A program made the position numbers and the translations under genes. From Chytridium lagenaria (Eukaryota > Chytridiomycota > Chytridiomycetes > Chytridiales > Chytridiaceae): a DNA stretch of 64,000 bases. The notes under the pieces are model-generated. The model did not search any database, had not been told where the DNA came from, and saw nothing but the letters and a program-made list of their open reading frames with translations. Below, in pieces: positions 57,034 to 64,000 of this stretch (positions within the stretch are counted from its first letter, which is position 1; each line of letters opens with the position of its first letter). The DNA lies in assembly GCA_025449115.1 (NCBI GenBank), contig JAHLKC010000045.1, positions 1-64,000 on the forward strand, in the 5' to 3' direction.

Positions 57034-60000
57034 ATGGACGACTTTGAGGATGCCACTTTCCTTACAGCCATGTCTCGAGCCCTCTCCGTCACAACCAACA
57101 AGCCCAAACACCTTGTCGACATGCTCAACGAAAAACTCGCATCAGTGACGCCACGCCGCATCATCAATGAAAGCATCCCTGTAGCCGCTGAAGCAGGATC
57201 ACCACGAACAAGACCCATATCTGAACCAGAACGACCAAGACCCGCGGAGGTCAAAGAAGGGAAGAAACGGAATGTAACGTGGAGGGATAGCGTTGGGGAC
57301 AGTCTTTGCGAGGAAGCTTGGTATCCTGATACGGAAGAATGGGGGAGTCGAGATGGAGACGTTTGCGGGGTTTCACGAAACACGAGTAAAGGCGATGAAT
57401 ACGAAGATGATGACGATAAGGAATCAAACAGCGATGAGCCTGATTTCCCTGTTCATTCCACCCCTCGCCCAAAATCACCTGCCTCAAACACTTCCACTTC
57501 CTCAACCTCCCCACCAGCTCACGCCGGTCTCCCTTTAGTCCAATGGTCATCCGGTCCAACCCCCATCCCACGTCTCCGTTTCACCGCCATCTCCTTTCTC
57601 CTGACGCAACGCCAAGCCTCGCGCATGCCGCCACACCCGTCCGTAGCGCAATGGAGGGCGGGAGACGGGGATCCACCTATGAAGTTGTCGTATAGGATTG
57701 TTGGGGGGACAGAGTGTCAGATTGTGAGGGCGACCCTTGTTGCGAATGGGTTCAAGGAGGCGGGACCGACGCAGGATGACTACAATGTGATGTGGGCGAA
57801 TAATAAGGTGGACGTGCATGAAATAAGGTCGTTGAATAGGTATCAGAAGGTTAATAGGTGAGGCGGTGTCGTGCGTTGTTGTTGGGAACGGAGTCGATCA
57901 CGGTACTAAAACGGCTATCCTTCTAGGTTTCCGAGAACGAATGAAATTACAAGGAAGGATAAACTTTATCTGAATATTTCGAGGATGAAGCAGACTTATG
58001 GGGAGAGGGTATATATATTCCTTGTTTCTACCACGATGAAGGATGACATTTTTCGCGCTTATCCTAACCTTTTCCTTCATATCTGCAGCACTTTGACTTT
58101 TTACCGCCCACATTCCTCCTTCCCCAGGAGTACGAGCCCTTTTATACATGCTACCTCCGCACAGGTGGCCGCTGGTAAGCTCCAACCCAACATCACCCTT
58201 TTGTCAACCACTTTATTCACAGGATTGTGAAACCCGTCGCCTCATCCCAAGGTCGCGGTATCCACGTCATCGACTCCCTGGCTGAACTCCCAAGCCGCCT
58301 TAACGCTGACGACAAATACCTCATCCAGGTACCGTTCCTCATCTCCATATGGTTTCTAACCCCACCTCCCTCCAAAGAAATACATTGACAACCCCCTCCT
58401 CCTCAATGGCTACAAATTTGATCTCCGGATTTATGTCGCCATTACCTCGTTCTCCCCTCTGCGAATCTACATGTTTGAAGAGGGGCTTGCGAGGGTGGCA
58501 ACGGAACGGTAGCCCTTTTGAATATTGCCCCCTACTGATATTTTAGATACGATACGAATCCCATTCACTCTAATCGGAGTTGCATGCATCTCACAAACTC
58601 GGCGATAAATAAACAGAGTGAGAATTATGTGGATAACGAGGACGCAAGTCAAGATGATCATGGAAATAAATGGAGTTTGACGGCGTTGATGAGATATATC
58701 ACATCGAAGTATGGATCGGATAATGCGTCTTTGATCAAATCCAAAATTAAGGTATGCGGCTGTTTTTGTATATGATATATATTCTTTGTGCTTTTGGCTG
58801 AGATGAGGCTCGATTGTGTTTTGTTTTGACTTTATCGCATGCACAGGATATTATTGTGAAATCCATTCTATCGGGTGAGGCCACTGTTTCAACAGCCGTC
58901 AATATGTTTGTTCAACACACGTAAGAATGCTCTCATATTCTTTTTTCGAAAAAAAACTAATATTTTTAAAAAGGGGGAACTGTTTCGAACTACTCGGTTT
59001 TGATATTCTCATTGATGAAAACTTGACACCGTGGCTATTGGAGATCAATCTTTCACCTTCTCTTGCTTGCGATACCCCGCTCGATTTGAAGATAAAGGTA
59101 AAAAAACTTATTCTCTGCGGAAACGCTGACGCGTCGTTTGTTCATTCTTAGTCAGCTTTAATAGCAGACCTGTTCACAATGGTGGAATGATCCCGTTCCA
59201 AAAGGGAGCGCGCAGAGGAACGATGCAGTAAGTTTGATCGGAACTCTTGCAAAGATCGAAAACTGAATTAAAAAAAAAGGCACCTAAGCCCTACCGCCCC
59301 CCTCACGGCGTAACATCTCCGAACGTCCCGAAAGCCGAATGGACTCCCTCTCCCAGTAGCGACCATAAACTTACCACTGAACAACAACGCATCGTCCGTC
59401 TCATAAAGACGAGCACACCCGTCGCGGTCGTTTCACGCGAATTTTCCCAACAGACGCGTCTGCCTACCTCTACTCCTCCTTCCTCTCAAAAACCTCCCTC
59501 AATTGGACTATTCTTATCGCTCTATTCGGAAAAACTTCGCTCGCGAAGCCGAAACGGAGTGAAAGCCCAACGCCAAGAAGTTACCCTGCTCCGAGGTTTA
59601 ACGCTGTGGGGCTTGGTCTGAAACTTCTCGATTGAAACCACGAGTATCATCCGCTTCACCTCAAACTACAACATCAAACGCTCCATGGGCACCTGGCGAT
59701 GAATCCTCTACCCGCTCGTCCTTAGACACATCCTACGACTACCCTGATAACCCGCCTTCCTCGCGCTTCTTCCTCCAATCCGATACCGCTCAAACCTCCC
59801 TCCCCTCTACCGAAGATATCCTCTCAGGCGCTTCTGAACTTCTTGCAATGGCAACCCTGAAATCTAGTGTGCCCGTTCGCGGCCCCTCTGTGACATCCAT
59901 TAAAAAACCGTCGGAAAACAATAAGAAGGTGGCGGATAAAATTCAGGCTAGAGAGGCGTTTCATGTATTCTTGGAGAATATATTAGAGAGGTTGAAGGAC

Positions 60001-61014
60001 ATTATGAGCAGAGCGACCCGGACGCGAGGATGGACGAGAATGATATTAGACAGGTACGGAGTCATTTATCATTTCATATGTCCCATGGATACGCGATGCA
60101 AAGAGGGACATGATACTATTTGATGGCCCATACTAACCATTTTTGTCATGCCCTCTATATTTTGATTCAACAGCAAGTCGCCGTGGTCGATAAATTTCTC
60201 TCCCAAGCTCGCGAACTTGCCCTTGACACCGAACAACCTCATGAACCCACAACCTTCGACGTGGAAGACATGCCTGGTCTCACAGACCGTCTCGAAGAAT
60301 TCCTCAAAGCATATAAACGCCAAACGGAGAAATTCAAACTGGATTGTTTGGCCACTGGGAAGATATCTGGAACAACCAATGCCTGGGCTCCTCAATCAGC
60401 GTCAGCGTCGTCGTCGAGGGTGTCGAGTAGACCAAGTTCGGCTTCGAAGTCGGGGAGACGCCAAATAGGTCGGTGACACCTTCGGTGAATGGGGAAGACT
60501 ATTGGAATTGAGAGGTTTGTACAGAATCTCTGTTTCTTATACCATGCCATCAGGCGTCATCATTGATTTCGTGTATATTCCATTGCATAGGCCCAAGCAA
60601 TCCCCCATCCGTCCCGTCACCATCGTCCCTACCCATACACAAACTCTTCTCCAACATCACCTCGCGCAAGCCCAAGCAGCTTCTACAAGAAGTTGGGCGA
60701 GTCCCGCCATCTCCTCCAAAGTGTCATCTGCATTCCCCGTGGTTTATGCTTGGAGTCCTTCGACACCGGCTGCAACCACCGTGCAACATCACGCGTCACC
60801 GCTTGCGGCGGCGGTGACGAGAAAGACAAAAATGAGACATCAAGTCGCTCAGGATAGGAATGCGGTGGCAAAGGCAAAGGCGTCGAGAACGCCGATTGGG
60901 GTGCAGGCTTTGTCCGTGCAGGTAGGTTTATATTTAAAATGTATTATTTTGTAGCTGACGAGATATTTTTTTAAATTATGTTTTATGTAGGGGGCTAAGT
61001 ACTACGCAAAGTGA
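57034..61014 (+). CDS. TTLL5: Tubulin polyglutamylase, TTLL5-like
   Basis: Start [20 protein letters not shown] with a disordered acidic region. The TTL core begins at [20 protein letters not shown] and [20 protein letters not shown], then [34 protein letters not shown], the ATP-grasp block [90 protein letters not shown] and [18 protein letters not shown]. These match TTLL5 most closely. The enzyme ligates glutamate chains on tubulin tails in axonemes and centrioles. The C-terminal extension ([39 protein letters not shown]-free Ser/Pro region) ends VQGAKYYAK at 61014. A missing A at 59405-59407 and another break near 59625 disturb the frame. Confidence 0.9.
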
Positions 61015-61733
61015 AGTACCTTGTCATGAGTCGCCCTTTTGTTACAACAACTTAACTCTTTATTTCTTCCAAAATCATTTCCTGATCCCACGCCCTCACC
61101 TCCTCATCTACCCGTCTATCTACCCTGTTTCTTGTCTCTTTCAATATTTTCTCATTCTTGTTTTTTGTTCTTGTTTGTGATAATGATAATATAATGCAAG
61201 GTCGAGTCGGAAACAGCCGAACAGAATGAATATAAAACATAATATATTCACTCCAAACTGTACAGTTGCATAAATTTTTTACACAAGATACTTTCCGACT
61301 TCACCCCATACAATATTCACTAGCAAACATTAAAAGAAAGAAGTAGTAGCAAGCGTTTTTTGTCTTTTACTTTGTGTAGTAAGCTATATCGTCACCAAAA
61401 AAAGTTGTTCTAGAACTATGCAATTGCCGACGTATGTAAAGGCGATTTCATTCTTGTATTATCACATCTTCACCTAGGCATTTTCACGCCGTAAAAGATT
61501 CCATCCGTGTTAATAGATTATTACAAAAGCAAGTGGATTAAATCACAGCAAATAAATAAAAGTATTTATTCTCTTTGATATCCCAGAAGTTTATTCTGAT
61601 TTGGCTTTTTTCATCTCTACAGCACCTCATCGCCCCGCCACGCCACGAGTGAAAAACGAAGAACGACCCTATGAGAAAACCTGGGTGCGGTCCAGATATA
61701 TGGCCGAAATTCATCACGCCATCTATAATCACT
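61015..61733. other. Intergenic space between convergent genes
   Basis: AT-rich 3' regions of TTLL5 (+) and bL9m (-); no gene supported. Confidence 0.6.
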
Positions 61734-62582
61734 CTACTCTCCATCAACCACAACATCTAACTCTGTTTTCCCCGATCCCATCGCGACCGTAATTTGATGC
61801 GTTCCCAACTCCTTGATCTTTTGCGAAGCAGGCATTCCAATCGCCGTCTTCTCCAATACGATATTAAATTCTTCCCTCAACTTCACAATAATGTCGTCTG
61901 CAGATACTGATCCGAAAATACGGGATTCGCCACGAACGATGACCGGACGTGTGAAGCGAAGCTCTTTGATATCGGCGATCGAGGCGGTCGGAATTTCGAC
62001 TGCTGTGGCGGTCTTGGAGGATGATTTGGATTTCTTGGATCTGCTAAAGTCGTTGGCGGATTCGAAGATGGCGGGGAGAATCTAGAAATGGGTGAGTTTG
62101 TTGTTGAACTTAAAAATCTCACAAGGTCAGGGAGGGAGTCATCTTTGAGAAGAGGAGGCTCCCAGCCTTCAGGAAGAATGGGTTTTCCTGCGGATCTCGG
62201 AACGTAATATGCCAGTTGGAAGGGAATAAGATAATTTCTTGCGACTTTCGCTGCATTCAAATGTTAGACATAGAAAAATACTTTCTCTTATTGCTCACAG
62301 CTTGCAAGAACGATATCGCCTGACAAATGATGTTAGACATTACGAAATACACACGCAGAAGTGGCCTAACCAGTCTTTCCAAGTCCTTTGACATCTTTCT
62401 TCAAGATTAAGTGAATGTCCATTTTCCGAAATCCTGTCTGCATGCAATCATATTTAGAAGATGCATGGATACAACCGAAATACCTTAGCCTCTGTTGCAG
62501 TGGCCATACATCTGTTGATGCATTGAAAGGGATTGCGCAATCTGGTCGCATGCGTGGGTAGTCTTGATGTAGTGAAGCTCAT
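61734..62582 (-). CDS. MRPL9: Mitochondrial large ribosomal subunit protein bL9m
   Basis: Start MSFTTSRLPTHATRLRNPFQ is an Arg-rich mitochondrial presequence. The N-terminal bL9 fold follows across short exons: MDIHLILKKDVKGLGKTG, DIVLA and KVARNYLIPFQLAYYVPRSA with the conserved VARNYLIP block. The C-terminal domain reads RFTRPVIVRGESRIFGSVSA, DDIIVKLREEFNIVLEKTAI and KIKELGTHQITVAMGSG, ending LDVVVDGE at 61734. bL9 stabilises the L1 stalk side of the large ribosomal subunit. Length and motif order are normal for the mitochondrial protein. Yeast uses the name Mrpl50 for its homologue. Confidence 0.92.
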
Positions 62583-63143
62583 GATAGATTGATTAAGTCA
62601 ATTTTTTGCACTTTTTCAGAATGTTGTTTTCGAGTTCTTCCAAGACGATGGTTGAAATAGACATTCACTGGCCGACTGCTTTCTAGCATACACATCTGTG
62701 AGGTCGATGTTTGAGCTCCTTAGCTATACAAGAGTTTTTGATGCTAGAGAATATTGGTGAAAACATAAATATCTTTTATTGTATACGGAAGTCTGCATTG
62801 AACAGCTGATGGGTGGATTGAGTATCTGTGTGGTGCTATCGGTTGGATTTACCATTTACCTAATAAACGTGCATATTGCCACGGAAAACGTTCTGCAGCT
62901 AATGCAATCTGAGTGAAGACTCCGTAATATAAGAGATAATCAGCATCAACGCTTACATGCGCCTACTCAAATGATGTGCCTGTAGATTCTAACACTCATG
63001 CCTCTACATTTTTTGCTTTTGAAGCTTCAGACCTGTGACTAAGGCGTTTTGCCGTCAAAGGCGTAAGAATCGTTTCAAATATTTCCGCAGTGGCTTCTCC
63101 TTCCACCTGAACTTGTTGCACCTTGAAATCAAATTGATCCGAG
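62583..63143. other. Intergenic region between divergent genes
   Basis: Promoter region shared or adjacent for bL9m (-) and the CaMKK-type kinase (+). No gene is supported. Confidence 0.6.
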
Positions 63144-64000
63144 ATGGACATCAAAGAGACGTCCGATGCCAAACTTACTGAGGATTCCGGCCAGCGCAAG
63201 CTGAACCAGTACCTGATCAAGGAAACCCTTGGGAGGGGAAGCTACGGCACCGTCTATAGGGGAGTGGATACGAACAATGGCAACTTAGTCGCCATCAAAG
63301 GTGTCTTGTTTTCAAATCTGTCTAAGGCTCAAATCTCTTAGATCTTGATGCAAAAAGCTTAAGAGGAGTAAGATGGGAAGGTCTATAGGAGGTGTGGGCC
63401 TAAGGGAAGGTTCAGAGGAAGAGGGGGCCACACGCCTCCTCAAACTCATGCTTCTGTGGCGGCAGCATCGTCGAATGCTAGTAGCAACCCAGCCATTGAT
63501 CTCGTACGGACAGAAATCGCTATTATGAAAAAGCTGAACCATGTTAATGTGGTTAAGCTGTACGAAGTCCTTCATGACCCTCTTCAGGTGATTTTTGAAG
63601 TTTTTGTTCGAGGGCGATAGCGCAGGGTTTGCGAGCGCAAGGCTTACGCTCGTCTAGGACTCTATCTTTATGGTATATGAACTTTGCGAAAGGGGAACTG
63701 TGATGTCGGTCAGTTTTGAGAAGGCGGCCACGCCTCTATCACATGAGCAGAGCCGGAGTTATTTGCGACAGATGATTTTGGGAATTGAGTACTGTAAGCA
63801 TACTCTTGGCCCTATTTTCTCCTGATTTCTCCTCTTATAACAGTGCATGAGCATGATATTGTTCACAGAGGTACGGATTCGTTTACATCTTACTTCCATA
63901 TTTATCCTTAGTCTCATTGTTTTAACACCTTAAAAATCTTTTTGCTCTTATAAATGTAAAGACATTAAGGTAATCCGAACCACTATGTTGCACTTCTCAC
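63144..64000 (+). CDS. CaMKK-type serine/threonine kinase (partial)
   Basis: Start MDIKETSDAKLTEDSGQRKL. The kinase domain begins NQYLIKETLGRGSYGTVYRG (Gly-rich loop) and VAIK (catalytic Lys). After an intron comes an Arg/Gly/Pro-rich insert (RRCGPKGRFRGRGGHTPPQ), the hallmark of CaM-kinase kinases, then DLVRTEIAIMKKLNHVNVVK (helix C with its Glu), LYEVLHDP, MVYELCERGTVMSV, LSHEQSRSYLRQMILGIEY and LHEHDIVHR. The HRD aspartate and DIK are supplied by an 8-nt exon at 63962-63969. Fungal relatives (Sak1/Tos3/Elm1, Ssp1) activate AMPK. The first intron joint leaves the frame of the insert slightly uncertain. The gene runs off the window. Confidence 0.82.

Noticed and set aside
63605..63665. Structured RNA-like GC-rich piece (GGGCGATAGCGCAGGG...)
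   Set aside because: It lies in an intron of the kinase gene and shows no snoRNA box motifs or tRNA fold.

Overview
The window comes from an intron-rich eukaryotic nuclear genome, most likely an early-diverging zoosporic (chytrid-like) fungus. The fungal signs are an Atp14-type F1Fo ATP synthase subunit h, typical fungal mitochondrial ribosomal proteins (mL46, bS18m, bL9m) and short GT-AG introns of about 40-100 nt. A TTLL5-type tubulin polyglutamylase argues for a flagellated cell, and a UBE2Z-type E2 argues against a Dikarya yeast or mould. No rRNA, tRNA or CRISPR feature was found. The lineage call is inference.

Region 1 (1-25 kb) is an AT-rich, gene-poor repeat zone. It holds a degraded copia fragment (1-686), a complete copia element A on the minus strand (5234-10247, 322-bp LTRs, 5-bp duplication GAACT), and a Tad/I-type LINE on the minus strand (about 18.35 kb down to 10.3 kb). 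The LINE is split by a second copia element B (11460-14982, about 505-bp LTRs, duplication AGAAT). B has lost gag, protease and half of integrase. Solo and broken copies of the B LTR lie at 20184, 21089 and 22297. Between these repeats are two intron-containing genes that I do not recognise (3726 to below 2550 on minus; 18409-19409 on plus) and several gene scraps.

Region 2 (25.4-64 kb) is a compact housekeeping region with many divergent gene pairs. In order: a secreted beta-propeller-like protein (+), an unidentified locus (-), UBE2Z-like E2 with a second UBC domain (-), mL46 (+), two or more coiled-coil/unknown genes (+), SmD1 (-), PIG-V (+), TM9SF3-like (-), Atp14 (+), a G3BP-like NTF2/RRM/RGG protein (-), a HIRIP3/CHZ-type histone chaperone (-), bS18m (+), a 3-ketoacyl-CoA thiolase (-), an acyl-CoA oxidase (-), YIPF6 (+), TTLL5 (+), bL9m (-) and a CaMKK-type kinase (+, cut by the window end). 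Acyl-CoA oxidase and thiolase catalyse the first and last steps of beta-oxidation and sit next to each other on one strand.

Two cross-cutting observations affect any use of this sequence. Many conserved genes need a single-base frame correction, often at a homopolymer, and the LTR pairs also differ largely by homopolymer length; residual assembly error is the likeliest cause. Several genes also use very small exons (8-17 nt), so simple ORF calls miss true starts and catalytic motifs.
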